From Blautia sp. Marseille-P3087 (GTDB lineage: Bacteria; Bacillota; Clostridia; Lachnospirales; Lachnospiraceae), in contig NZ_LT635539.1 in NCBI RefSeq assembly GCF_900120195.1, forward strand, positions 316,830 through 380,829: a stretch of DNA of 64,000 nucleotides, read 5' to 3'. This document shows positions 9,170 through 17,445 of the stretch, piece by piece. Under the pieces are notes generated by a model. That model was given only the letters and a program-made list of their open reading frames with translations. It was not told where the DNA came from and made no database searches. The first letter of the stretch is position 1, and every line of letters begins with the position of its first letter. The translations under genes were made by a program, and so were the position numbers.

Positions 9170-10075
9170 ATGATCAAAACAAACAACACACTCTGTACAT
9201 ATGAAGAACTTTATTACGAAATGTGGGAAACGGCAGGACGCTACAGCAGGATTACACGCTTTCAGGTGATCGGAAGTTCTCATGATGAACGACTGATACC
9301 GGCAGTATGGGTGGGAAATGGCACTCAGACAGTCTTTTGTATCGCCGGAATGATCGGCACAGACAGATATATGCCGGGTTATCTGGTGGAGATGATGAAA
9401 GAATACACAAGAGCCTGGGAATGTGGCTGGAAGCTTGAAGAGATCTATGATCTCAGAGATTTATTTGAAAAGTGGACAATCTGTTTTGTTCCGCTTCTGA
9501 ATCCGGATGGCTATGAAATTTATGAGAATGATTTCTTTGCCATACGTAATCCCATCTATCGGCAGATGCTACGTATGCAGGAAGTCTCCTGCAAAGAATT
9601 TACCGGCAATGCGCGGGGAACAGAACTCAGAAAAAATTTTCCTACCGGTTATTACCGAAGAAAGCAGATCCACCAGCAGCCTGCAAGTGAAAATGAAACA
9701 AAAGCGCTGGTAAGAATGTTTCAGGATGATCCGGGTCGGGGACTCCTTTCCTTTGGATATGCCGGCAAAAGAATCGTTTATTTTCGGCAGCCACAGGCAT
9801 TCAGCGCAAACCAGAAATCATACCGTATGGCAAGACATCTGCAAAAATGCAGTGCATCCGACATGGACAAAAAGAATTTCCATCTCGAAGATGTGGAACC
9901 TGCAGGCCGTCAGGGGTATGGTTCTCCTGAACAATTTTACGCAGAAATTTGCCATCAGCCGGCGTTTCGTATTGAAGTGCCCTGTGAAAATGCTGCGCAT
10001 GATACTTCGATTGAAAAACAGACAGAATACAGAGAAATCCATACACTGCCGCTGGAATATATTTTTTCACTGTAA
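9170..10075 (+). CDS. M14-carboxypeptidase-like protein lacking zinc ligands
   Basis: The 301-residue protein has the M14 layout: FVPLLNPDGYEI near residue 107, a stretch resembling ARGxDLNRNFP near 148, and IEVP near 268 with the general-acid Glu (E269). The metal site is not there. The expected HxxE reads I62-G-T-D65, the LNRNFP motif reads LRKNFP, and the third ligand His is replaced in SFGYAG (about 194-199). It has no signal peptide, unlike most secreted M14 enzymes. It is therefore probably not an active metallopeptidase; a binding or regulatory role is possible. It stands alone, with terminators or promoters on both sides. Confidence 0.7.
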   Translation: MIKTNNTLCTYEELYYEMWETAGRYSRITRFQVIGSSHDERLIPAVWVGNGTQTVFCIAGMIGTDRYMPGYLVEMMKEYTRAWECGWKLEEIYDLRDLFEKWTICFVPLLNPDGYEIYENDFFAIRNPIYRQMLRMQEVSCKEFTGNARGTELRKNFPTGYYRRKQIHQQPASENETKALVRMFQDDPGRGLLSFGYAGKRIVYFRQPQAFSANQKSYRMARHLQKCSASDMDKKNFHLEDVEPAGRQGYGSPEQFYAEICHQPAFRIEVPCENAAHDTSIEKQTEYREIHTLPLEYIFSL

Positions 10076-10112
10076 TCGGAAGTACAAATCGATGGTATAG
10101 AGGAGATAACGC

Positions 10113-10141
10113 TTGCACAAGCCCTGAAATTACGGTATGAT
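10113..10141 (+). promoter_or_regulatory. Probable promoter of miaB
   Basis: TTGCAC at 10113-10118 and TATGAT at 10136-10141 are 17 bases apart. The predicted transcript starts about 55 bases before the miaB ATG, which has GGAG upstream. Confidence 0.55.
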
Positions 10142-10205
10142 TATAAGATGCAATTAATTAATTTACCATTATAAATGATTATTATAACGAAGGAGTCAGT
10201 ACGAA

Positions 10206-11642
10206 ATGACAAACGAATCCTCTAAAGAGAAAAATATTACAAGCGCAGAAGAAACCCTGCGCCAGCGTTCATTTATAGAACTTGCACAGGCATTAACCGC
10301 ACAGAAATCCAATGCGGCAGGCCGTCCGCTTACCTATTGCCTGACAACATTCGGATGCCAGATGAATGAAAAGCAGTCTGAGGCCGTAGCGGGAATTATG
10401 GACGAAATCGGATATGTACGACAGGATAATGAAGAGGCAGATGTGGTCTTGTACAATACCTGTACTGTCCGCGAGAATGCAAACCTCAAAGTATACGGAA
10501 GACTTGGCCATCTGCATAGTCTGAAAGACCGCAATCCGGATATGAAGATTATTCTTTTTGGCTGTATGATGCAGGAACAGCATGTGGTTGACAAGATCAG
10601 GAAGTCTTATCCATTTGTAGACCTTGTATTCGGAACACACAACATCTTTAAATTTGCAGAGCTTTTCTATGAGATGCTGCAGTCGGATCAGCAGATCATC
10701 AATATCTGGGAAGGAACAGACCAGATCGTAGAAGATCTTCCGACAGAACGTAATTATACATTTAAGTCAGGTGTTAATATCATGTTTGGCTGCAACAATT
10801 TCTGCAGTTACTGTATTGTACCATACGTACGCGGACGTGAGAGAAGCCGTGAACCGGAAGCAATCGTAAAAGAGGTAAAACGTCTGGTTGCAGATGGTGT
10901 CTCAGAGGTCATGCTTCTCGGACAGAACGTAAACTCTTATGGAAAAACACTGGAACATCCGGTTACATTCGCACAGCTTCTGGAAATGCTGGAAGATGTG
11001 GAAGGCCTGAAGCGTATCCGCTTTATGACTTCTCATCCGAAGGATCTTTCTGATGAACTGATCGAAACAATGGCAAAAAGTAAAAAAATCTGTCATCATC
11101 TTCATTTGCCGCTTCAGTCCGGAAGCAGCCGTATCCTGAAGATCATGAACAGACGCTACGATAAGGAAAAATATCTGGATCTGGTCGAAAAGATCCGCAA
11201 GGCAATCCCGGATATTTCCCTGACTACAGATATCATTGTTGGTTTCCCGGGAGAGACTGAAGAGGATTTTCAGGAAACTCTGGATGTTGTGGCAAAATGT
11301 GGTTATGATACTGCATTTACGTTCCTTTATTCAAAGAGAAGTGACACACCTGCTGCTGCTATGGAGAATCAGGTTCCGCAGGATGTGGCGAAAGAGCGTT
11401 TCAACCGTCTTCTTGCACTGGTACAGAAGGAGGGTCGTACACGTTCTTCCAGATTTGAAGGTTCCATCCAGGAAGTACTGGTAGAGGAAGAAAGCAAAGA
11501 AAAAGGAATTTTTACAGGAAGAACCGAATATAATCTTCTTGTACATTTCCCGGGCAGTGCCGATCTTCTTGGTAAGTATGTCAAAGTCAGCCTTGATGAG
11601 TGTCACGGCTTCTATTACATGGGCTCTCTTGTCGAAGAATAA
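10206..11642 (+). CDS. miaB: tRNA-2-methylthio-N6-dimethylallyladenosine synthase
   Basis: MiaB is a radical-SAM methylthiotransferase that adds the methylthio group to i6A37 in tRNAs. The N-terminal UPF0004 domain carries the auxiliary-cluster cysteines (about C51, C86, C120). The radical-SAM motif is GCNNFCSYC (C196, C200, C203), and a C-terminal TRAM-like RNA-binding domain covers the last ~70 residues. At 478 residues it has a slight N-terminal extension. It works after MiaA, whose gene is 8 kb downstream in the same direction, with mutS-mutL between, as is common in Clostridia. Confidence 0.96.
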   Translation: MTNESSKEKNITSAEETLRQRSFIELAQALTAQKSNAAGRPLTYCLTTFGCQMNEKQSEAVAGIMDEIGYVRQDNEEADVVLYNTCTVRENANLKVYGRLGHLHSLKDRNPDMKIILFGCMMQEQHVVDKIRKSYPFVDLVFGTHNIFKFAELFYEMLQSDQQIINIWEGTDQIVEDLPTERNYTFKSGVNIMFGCNNFCSYCIVPYVRGRERSREPEAIVKEVKRLVADGVSEVMLLGQNVNSYGKTLEHPVTFAQLLEMLEDVEGLKRIRFMTSHPKDLSDELIETMAKSKKICHHLHLPLQSGSSRILKIMNRRYDKEKYLDLVEKIRKAIPDISLTTDIIVGFPGETEEDFQETLDVVAKCGYDTAFTFLYSKRSDTPAAAMENQVPQDVAKERFNRLLALVQKEGRTRSSRFEGSIQEVLVEEESKEKGIFTGRTEYNLLVHFPGSADLLGKYVKVSLDECHGFYYMGSLVEE

Positions 11643-11650
11643 GGGCAGAT

Positions 11651-11679
11651 TTGACAGCTTTGGAGGAATGTGGTACTGT
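11651..11679 (+). promoter_or_regulatory. Possible promoter for the DUF6465 gene
   Basis: TTGACA at 11651-11656 and TACTGT at 11674-11679 are spaced by 17 bases. The -35 is perfect and the -10 is weak. It lies between miaB and the next gene. Confidence 0.4.
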
Positions 11680-11728
11680 AACGGAGAAGAAAGTAGTGTA
11701 TTTATACATGCTCAGGAGGAAAATTATT

Positions 11729-12175
11729 ATGAGAAAAAGAAATGCAAAAACAACAGTTAAGTCAACAGAAGCAATTGCTGAAACAGCAGCAAAAGTAAAA
11801 GAGACTGTAAAAACAGCAGCCAAAAAAGTTGAGGCTTCCGCACCGGCTGAGAAGACAGCAGAGGTTGTAAAGGAAGTTGTAAACAAAGCACCGGAAGTTG
11901 TTCAGAAAGCAGAAAAAACAGTTAAGACTGCTACAAAGACAGCAACCAAGACTGTTCGCAAAGCAGCTGGCGTAAGAGTAAAAGAAGTATCTCTTGAAAT
12001 CTTCGAAACAAACGTTTCTATGAAAGACGTAGAGAAAGCAGTCAAAAAAGCAGTTGCAGATAAAGGATTGACAGGAGATGTCAGCATCTACATTAACGCT
12101 GAGAGACGTGCTGCATACTACACAGTAAATCAGGAAGGTTCTGACGAATACAAAGTAGACCTTGGAAATTTATAA
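11729..12175 (+). CDS. DUF6465 family protein with Lys/Ala/Thr-rich N-terminal half
   Basis: The 148-residue protein has a low-complexity first half of Lys, Ala, Thr, Val and Glu in short repeats such as KTATKTATKTV. This resembles histone-H1-like or LEA-like amphipathic tails. A compact C-terminal domain (about residues 80-148) contains the conserved VKKAVADKGLTGDVSIYINAE region that I associate with DUF6465. ATG 11729 has AGGAGGA nine bases upstream; a longer frame from 11600 overlaps miaB and is rejected. It ends three bases before dus. Function unknown; nucleic-acid or envelope association is a guess from composition. Confidence 0.7.
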   Translation: MRKRNAKTTVKSTEAIAETAAKVKETVKTAAKKVEASAPAEKTAEVVKEVVNKAPEVVQKAEKTVKTATKTATKTVRKAAGVRVKEVSLEIFETNVSMKDVEKAVKKAVADKGLTGDVSIYINAERRAAYYTVNQEGSDEYKVDLGNL

Positions 12176-12178
12176 TTT

Positions 12179-13129
12179 ATGAAGCTGTATCTTGCTCCAC
12201 TTGAGGGAATCACGAATCATATTTATCGTAAAGCTCTTTATGAATGTTTCGGAGGTTTTGATAAATATTTCATTCCTTTTATCAGGGCAAAACAGAACCT
12301 GAATTTCAGCGGCAGAGAAAAAAAAGACATTGATCCGGAAAACAATCAGGGAATGTATGCGGTTCCGCAGATCCTGACCAGAAATGCAGAGGATTTTCTG
12401 CATACGGCGTCGCAGCTCGCCGGGCTCGGTTATCGGGAAATTAATCTGAATCTTGGGTGTCCGTCAAAGACAGTAGTTACGAAAGGCTGTGGTGCGGGTT
12501 TTCTTGAGAGACCGGATGAACTGGAACGTTTTCTTGATTATATTTTTGCAAATACCGATTTGAAAATATCCATAAAGACGCGACTGGGTATGGATGATGC
12601 GGAGGAATTTGAAGATTTACTGGAAATTTATAATCGCTTTCCACTGGAAGAACTGATCGTTCATCCGAGAGTTCAGAAAGACTTTTATAAAAATATTCCG
12701 AATCTGGAAGCTTTTGAACATGCAGTTCAAAAGAGTAAAAATCCGCTTTGCTACAATGGGGATATTTTTTCGGCAGAAGATTTTGCAAAAGTGCAGGAAC
12801 GCTTTTCGTCTGTAGATTGTTTTATGATGGGACGCGGTGTACTGGCGTTGCCTTCTCTTGCAAGAGAGATCCGAGGCGGAAAGGCTGCTGATAAAGAGGA
12901 GATACGTAAGTTTCACGATATTGTATATCATACATACTGTCAGGAAGTATCCGGAGACAGAAATGTCCTTTTCAAAATGAAAGAACTCTGGTTTTATCTG
13001 GCACCGATGTTTACTGACAGCAAAAAATATGTTAAAAAGATCAAAAAAAGTGAAAAATGTGCGGTGTATGAATGTGCGGTGAACGAATTGTTCGCAAATT
13101 GTCCGTTCAATATTACAGCCGGACAGTAA
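12179..13129 (+). CDS. dus: tRNA-dihydrouridine synthase
   Basis: An FMN-dependent enzyme that reduces uridine to dihydrouridine in the tRNA D-loop. The TIM barrel begins with LAPLEGITNHIYR, and the catalytic loop NLGCPSKTVVTKGCGAGFL contains the active cysteine (about C104). The 316-residue length is normal. The start is only three bases after the DUF6465 stop and lacks a strong Shine-Dalgarno, so it probably depends on translational coupling. Which Dus subgroup (A, B or C) cannot be fixed by eye. Confidence 0.9.
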   Translation: MKLYLAPLEGITNHIYRKALYECFGGFDKYFIPFIRAKQNLNFSGREKKDIDPENNQGMYAVPQILTRNAEDFLHTASQLAGLGYREINLNLGCPSKTVVTKGCGAGFLERPDELERFLDYIFANTDLKISIKTRLGMDDAEEFEDLLEIYNRFPLEELIVHPRVQKDFYKNIPNLEAFEHAVQKSKNPLCYNGDIFSAEDFAKVQERFSSVDCFMMGRGVLALPSLAREIRGGKAADKEEIRKFHDIVYHTYCQEVSGDRNVLFKMKELWFYLAPMFTDSKKYVKKIKKSEKCAVYECAVNELFANCPFNITAGQ

Positions 13130-13133
13130 AAGA

Positions 13134-13170
13134 AAAGGAAAGGGAATACGTTAAAGTGTCCCTTTCCTTT
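13134..13170. terminator. Bidirectional terminator between convergent genes
   Basis: Bases 13134-13145 and 13159-13170 form a perfect 12-pair stem. A pyrimidine-rich tail follows on +, and TCTTTTAC follows on the - strand, so it can serve both dus and the - strand gene ending at 13199. Confidence 0.75.
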
Positions 13171-13198
13171 CGTGCTTCTTTGTATTAATAGAAAGCAA

Positions 13199-13726
13199 TT
13201 ATTCTTCTGCATAGTCGCCGTTATCAGAGGATGTGGTGTCATCTGTGCCGGTGTTATCCGGTTCGTAATAGGTGAATCCGTCACCGCCATCGTCGGTGCT
13301 GTCAGGATAATCGTAATCACCCGGCTGTGAAATACCCTCATCAACTACGTTATCACCGGAACCGTCATCATAATTGTTGTCAGTGGATGAATCGATATTG
13401 GAATTGTCCGTGTCAGAAGTATCCGTGCCGGTATCTGAACTGGTATCTGAACTGTTATCATAAGACGGGTCATAACTGTCGGAATTATCCGAAGAATCGT
13501 CATAATCATAATTGCTGTCCTGAGTATAAATCGGAAATCCGGCATCTTCTTCCTGTGAGGAACGGATCGCCTCAGCTTCTGCTGCTGTCTCTGGTGCTTC
13601 TGTAACCGTGGCACGGGCTTTGGCAGCTACGACAGCGTCCTTTGGTACTACTGCATAAATAGCAAACATGGCGCAGGAAAAAACGAGCGCCATCATGGCA
13701 ATGTGTATTTCGTCTCTGTATTTCAT
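13199..13726 (-). CDS. Membrane-anchored protein with long acidic Asp/Ser/Thr/Asn tail
   Basis: The 175-residue protein has one N-terminal membrane segment (about residues 10-27) and then about 145 residues dominated by Asp, Ser, Thr, Asn and Tyr, ending in YAEE. With a short basic N-terminus the tail would face outside; it is strongly negative and probably disordered. GAGGG precedes the ATG at 13726. I recognise no family. It could bind cations or act as a wall spacer, but nothing shows this directly. It is the only - strand gene in the first 36 kb. Confidence 0.65.
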   Translation of the reverse strand: MKYRDEIHIAMMALVFSCAMFAIYAVVPKDAVVAAKARATVTEAPETAAEAEAIRSSQEEDAGFPIYTQDSNYDYDDSSDNSDSYDPSYDNSSDTSSDTGTDTSDTDNSNIDSSTDNNYDDGSGDNVVDEGISQPGDYDYPDSTDDGGDGFTYYEPDNTGTDDTTSSDNGDYAEE

Positions 13727-13773
13727 AGATATCCCTCTTTGCTTATGTGTTTGATCTTTTCATAGTATATCAT

Positions 13774-13782
13774 GTCCTGAGC
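13774..13782 (-). promoter_or_regulatory. Extended -10 promoter for the acidic tail protein
   Basis: On the - strand TGATATACT (TGn followed by TATACT) lies about 48 bases before the ATG at 13726. The -35 is poor, which is normal for extended -10 promoters. Confidence 0.45.
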
Positions 13783-13810
13783 TGTTTTTGTAAAGAAAAT
13801 TCTACCACAA

Positions 13811-13839
13811 TTGCAATATTTTGCGTTCCATTGTAAAAT
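13811..13839 (+). promoter_or_regulatory. Promoter for the RsmJ-like methyltransferase
   Basis: TTGCAA at 13811-13816 and TAAAAT at 13834-13839 are separated by 17 bases. It lies back to back with the - strand promoter at 13774-13782. Confidence 0.5.
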
Positions 13840-13869
13840 AGGACTATTCCAGGAAAGTGAAAGAAAAAA

Positions 13870-14601
13870 ATGAGTGATAAAGTTGTTATCTGCCTCGAAA
13901 AAGGCGGACAGAGAGATATGGCGGAAGCCTTTGCCAGACGCACAGGCTATCGCATTGCAGAAAAACAGGGAGAATATCTGACAGTTCTTTTCAGTGCAAA
14001 AGGAGTGTCTCTGACAGGTTTCGGACTGACTTATCAGGGTGATTTTGAAAATATGCTTCATCGTGTCACGAATGGCAGACTGCAGCATGAAATGCTGGTT
14101 CGTGCGGCCAAGTCGGAGAAACCCGGTCGTAAGGCAATTGATGCGACAGCCGGTATGGGTGAAGATGCATTCCTTCTGGCAGCGCAGGGTTATGAGGTTA
14201 CATTGTATGAACAGAATCCGGTGATCGCGGCACTTCTGAAGGATGCACTGCGCCGTGCGAAGAAACATATGGTTTTAAAAGACATTGCGGCCCGAATGAA
14301 ACTGATTGAGGGCAACAGCGTAGAATGCCTGGCGAAACAGCTTGATTCGGTAGATGTGATCTATCTCGATCCGATGTTCCCGGCAAGACAGAAATCCAGC
14401 CTGATCAATAAAAAACTTCAGCTGATCCAGAAGCTTGAGCCGCCGTGCTCCGAAGAGACGGATCTGTTCGATGCGGCAATCAGGGCAAATCCGGAAAAAA
14501 TTATTGTAAAAAGGCCGTTGAAGAGTGAATTCCTCGCCGGCAGAAAACCATCCTACACCTTAAACGGAAAGGCAATCCGGTATGACTGCTACACTTTATA
14601 G
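13870..14601 (+). CDS. RsmJ-like SAM-dependent methyltransferase
   Basis: The 243-residue class I methyltransferase has the SAM motif AIDATAGMGEDAFLLA (about residues 93-108) and the catalytic-type stretch VIYLDPMFPARQKS near 165-179. It ends with VKRPLKSEFLAG. These match the RsmJ family, which methylates G1516 of 16S rRNA in E. coli; the same target here is inference. It has its own promoter, and no sister gene is read with it; mutS has a separate promoter. GTGAAAG is the only Shine-Dalgarno-like sequence before the ATG. Confidence 0.82.
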   Translation: MSDKVVICLEKGGQRDMAEAFARRTGYRIAEKQGEYLTVLFSAKGVSLTGFGLTYQGDFENMLHRVTNGRLQHEMLVRAAKSEKPGRKAIDATAGMGEDAFLLAAQGYEVTLYEQNPVIAALLKDALRRAKKHMVLKDIAARMKLIEGNSVECLAKQLDSVDVIYLDPMFPARQKSSLINKKLQLIQKLEPPCSEETDLFDAAIRANPEKIIVKRPLKSEFLAGRKPSYTLNGKAIRYDCYTL

Positions 14602-14622
14602 AAATTTTCTCATCACCGCACC

Positions 14623-14651
14623 TTGAACCCCCTGTTTATTTATGTTAAAAT
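14623..14651 (+). promoter_or_regulatory. Probable promoter of the mutS-mutL-miaA operon
   Basis: TTGAAC at 14623-14628 and TAAAAT at 14646-14651 are spaced by 17 bases. The predicted leader is about 135 bases and includes the inverted repeat at 14685-14739. Confidence 0.55.
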
Positions 14652-14684
14652 TAAAAAGTTTCAAAAATACAACTAACAACTACC

Positions 14685-14739
14685 TGACCATGTTTCACAC
14701 AGTTTTCCAAATGATCATTACTGTGAAAAGACATGGTCA
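14685..14739 (+). promoter_or_regulatory. Long inverted repeat in the mutS leader
   Basis: TGACCATGT at 14685-14693 pairs perfectly with ACATGGTCA at 14731-14739. Inside, CACAG pairs with CTGTG (14721-14725), and the loop holds the palindrome AATGATCATT (14710-14719). No T-run follows, so it is not a terminator. It may be a structured leader or an operator. Confidence 0.55.
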
Positions 14740-14792
14740 TACTTAAGATAAAGAGGTATATAGCCTCACATTAAAAGGAGATTACAAACACA

Positions 14793-17426
14793 ATGGCAAT
14801 GAGTCCGATGATGCAGGAATACTGCAAAACAAAGGAAAAATATAAGGATTGTGTGCTTTTTTACAGGCTGGGTGACTTTTATGAAATGTTCTTTGACGAT
14901 GCGCTTCTTGTATCTAAAGAACTGGAACTGACACTGACCGGAAAGGACTGCGGACTGGAAGAACGTGCGCCGATGTGCGGTATTCCGTTCCATGCATCCG
15001 AAGTGTATATTAAACGACTGATCGAAAAAGGGCATAAGGTTGCAATCTGTGAACAGGTCGAAGACCCGAAGAAAGCAAAGGGACTTGTAAAGCGTGAAGT
15101 CATCCGTGTGGTAACACCGGGAACAACGCTGGATGCCACATCACTGGATGAATCCAAAAACAACTATCTGATGTCGATCGTTTCACTCGAAGACCATTTT
15201 GGCTGTGCCATTGCAGATATTACGACTGGTGACTGTTTCCTCACTGAGGTAGACAGACCACAGAAACTGCTTGACGAGATCAACAAATTCGTTCCGGCAG
15301 AAATTATCTGTAATGACGCCTTTTTTATGAGCGGAGTTGATACAGAAGATTTAAAAGAACGCCTGAGAATCTGCATCTTTCCGCTGGATAACTGGTATTT
15401 TGATGACAGCCTCTGCCAGCGTACTCTGAAAGAACATTTTCATGTAAATACACTGGAAGGACTGGGACTGCAGGATTATGACAGCGGCGTGATCGCAGCA
15501 GGTGCTTTGTTCCAGTATCTCAACGAGACGCAAAAAACAGCGCTGTCACATATGGCAACGATCCACCCGTATACCGCAGATAAATTTATGCTGATCGACA
15601 GTTCTACAAGACGAAATCTTGAACTTGTAGAAACACTTCGCGAAAAACAGAAACGTGGATCTCTTCTGTGGGTTCTGGATAAGACAAAGACTGCGATGGG
15701 CGCCCGTACACTGCGTGGTTATGTAGAGCAGCCACTGATCGATGCCCAGGAGATCAACCGGAGGCTGGCAGCAGTTGAGGAACTGACACAAAAACCGATG
15801 CTCCGCGAAGAAATCAGAGAATACTTAAATCCTGTCTATGATCTTGAGCGACTGGTCAGCCGTATCAGCTATCAGTCCGCAAATCCGAGAGATATGGTTT
15901 CTTTTGCATCTTCGCTTGAAATGCTTCCGTTTATTCGTCAGATCCTGAAAGATTTCGAAGCGCCTGTCCTGAAGCAGATCTATGAAGATATGGATCCGCT
16001 GGAAGATGTGACGGATCTGATCAAACGTGCGATTGTAGAAGATCCGCCGCTTGCACAGAAAGACGGAGGTATCATTCGGGAGGGCTTTAATGCGGATGTT
16101 GATAAATACCGTCGTTCCCGTACAGACGGTAAGAAATGGCTGGCGGAACTTGAAGCAAGAGAAAAAGAACGTACCGGTATCAAGAACCTCAAGATCAAAT
16201 ATAATCGTGTATTCGGCTATTCTCTGGAAGTGACAAATTCATTCAAAGACCAGGTTCCGGACAACTATGTTCGTAAACAGACCCTGGCAAATGCAGAACG
16301 TTATATTACACAGGAACTGAAAGACCTGGAAGATCTGATCCTTGGTGCGGAAGACCGTCTCTATGCCCTGGAATATGAACTGTTTGCAGATGTAAGAGAA
16401 AAGGTCGGTCAGGAAGTTGTACGTATCCAGAAGACTGCAAAAGCAGTTGCGGCACTCGATGTATTTGCTTCACTTGCACTTGTGGCAGAACGCAACAATT
16501 TCGTGAAACCAAAGATCAACGAAAATGGTGTCCTTGACATCAAAGGCGGACGCCATCCGGTCGTTGAGCAGATGATTGAAAATGACATGTTCATTGCGAA
16601 CGATACATATCTGGACAACCAGAAAAAGCGTGTTTCTGTTATTACGGGACCGAATATGGCTGGTAAATCTACTTACATGCGCCAGACGGCACTGATCGTT
16701 CTGATGGCACAGATCGGAAGTTTTGTTCCGGCAGAAAAAGCAAATATCGGTATCGTGGATCGTATCTTTACCCGTGTGGGTGCGTCTGATGATCTTGCAA
16801 GCGGTCAGAGTACTTTTATGGTAGAGATGACAGAGGTTGCAAATATTCTCCGTAATGCTACTGCAAAGAGCCTTCTGATCCTCGATGAGATCGGACGTGG
16901 TACAAGTACATTTGACGGACTTGCCATCGCCTGGGCAGTGATCGAACATATCAGCAATACAAAGCTTTGCGGCGCGAAGACTCTTTTTGCGACACACTAT
17001 CACGAACTGACCGAGCTGGAAGGCAAGATTCCGGGAGTGAATAATTACTGTATTGCAGTCAAAGAAAAGGGCGACGATATTGTTTTTCTTCGAAAGATTG
17101 TCAAAGGCGGTGCTGACAAGAGTTATGGTATTCAGGTTGCCAAGCTGGCAGGTGTTCCGGATTCTGTTATCAGCCGCGCAAAAGAGCTGGTAGAGGAACT
17201 GAGCGACGCGGACATTACAGCTGCCGTTAAGGATCTGACCGCTCCGAAGAAAAAACAGAAAATCATGTATGATCAGGTAGACATGGCACAGATGTCACTT
17301 TTTGACACCGTGCAGGACAATGATATCGTAGATGAAATCCGTGATCTTGATATGACACATCTGACACCGATGGAAGCTATGAATATTTTATATAATTTAC
17401 AGAACAAGATCAAAAATCGCTGGTAA
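14793..17426 (+). CDS. mutS: DNA mismatch repair protein MutS
   Basis: MutS binds mismatches and small loops and recruits MutL. The 877-residue protein has the mismatch-reading motif GDFYEMF near residue 29, the connector and core domains, Walker A GPNMAGKST (about 618-626) and Walker B LLILDEIGRGTST (about 694-706). A helix-turn-helix follows, then a short C-terminal tail. The start at ATG 14793 has AGGAG 12 bases upstream, slightly far; in-frame ATGs at 14799 and 14808 are less likely. mutL follows after 19 bases. Confidence 0.97.
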   Translation: MAMSPMMQEYCKTKEKYKDCVLFYRLGDFYEMFFDDALLVSKELELTLTGKDCGLEERAPMCGIPFHASEVYIKRLIEKGHKVAICEQVEDPKKAKGLVKREVIRVVTPGTTLDATSLDESKNNYLMSIVSLEDHFGCAIADITTGDCFLTEVDRPQKLLDEINKFVPAEIICNDAFFMSGVDTEDLKERLRICIFPLDNWYFDDSLCQRTLKEHFHVNTLEGLGLQDYDSGVIAAGALFQYLNETQKTALSHMATIHPYTADKFMLIDSSTRRNLELVETLREKQKRGSLLWVLDKTKTAMGARTLRGYVEQPLIDAQEINRRLAAVEELTQKPMLREEIREYLNPVYDLERLVSRISYQSANPRDMVSFASSLEMLPFIRQILKDFEAPVLKQIYEDMDPLEDVTDLIKRAIVEDPPLAQKDGGIIREGFNADVDKYRRSRTDGKKWLAELEAREKERTGIKNLKIKYNRVFGYSLEVTNSFKDQVPDNYVRKQTLANAERYITQELKDLEDLILGAEDRLYALEYELFADVREKVGQEVVRIQKTAKAVAALDVFASLALVAERNNFVKPKINENGVLDIKGGRHPVVEQMIENDMFIANDTYLDNQKKRVSVITGPNMAGKSTYMRQTALIVLMAQIGSFVPAEKANIGIVDRIFTRVGASDDLASGQSTFMVEMTEVANILRNATAKSLLILDEIGRGTSTFDGLAIAWAVIEHISNTKLCGAKTLFATHYHELTELEGKIPGVNNYCIAVKEKGDDIVFLRKIVKGGADKSYGIQVAKLAGVPDSVISRAKELVEELSDADITAAVKDLTAPKKKQKIMYDQVDMAQMSLFDTVQDNDIVDEIRDLDMTHLTPMEAMNILYNLQNKIKNRW

Positions 17427-17445
17427 AAGGGCAGGGTGAGGTGCT

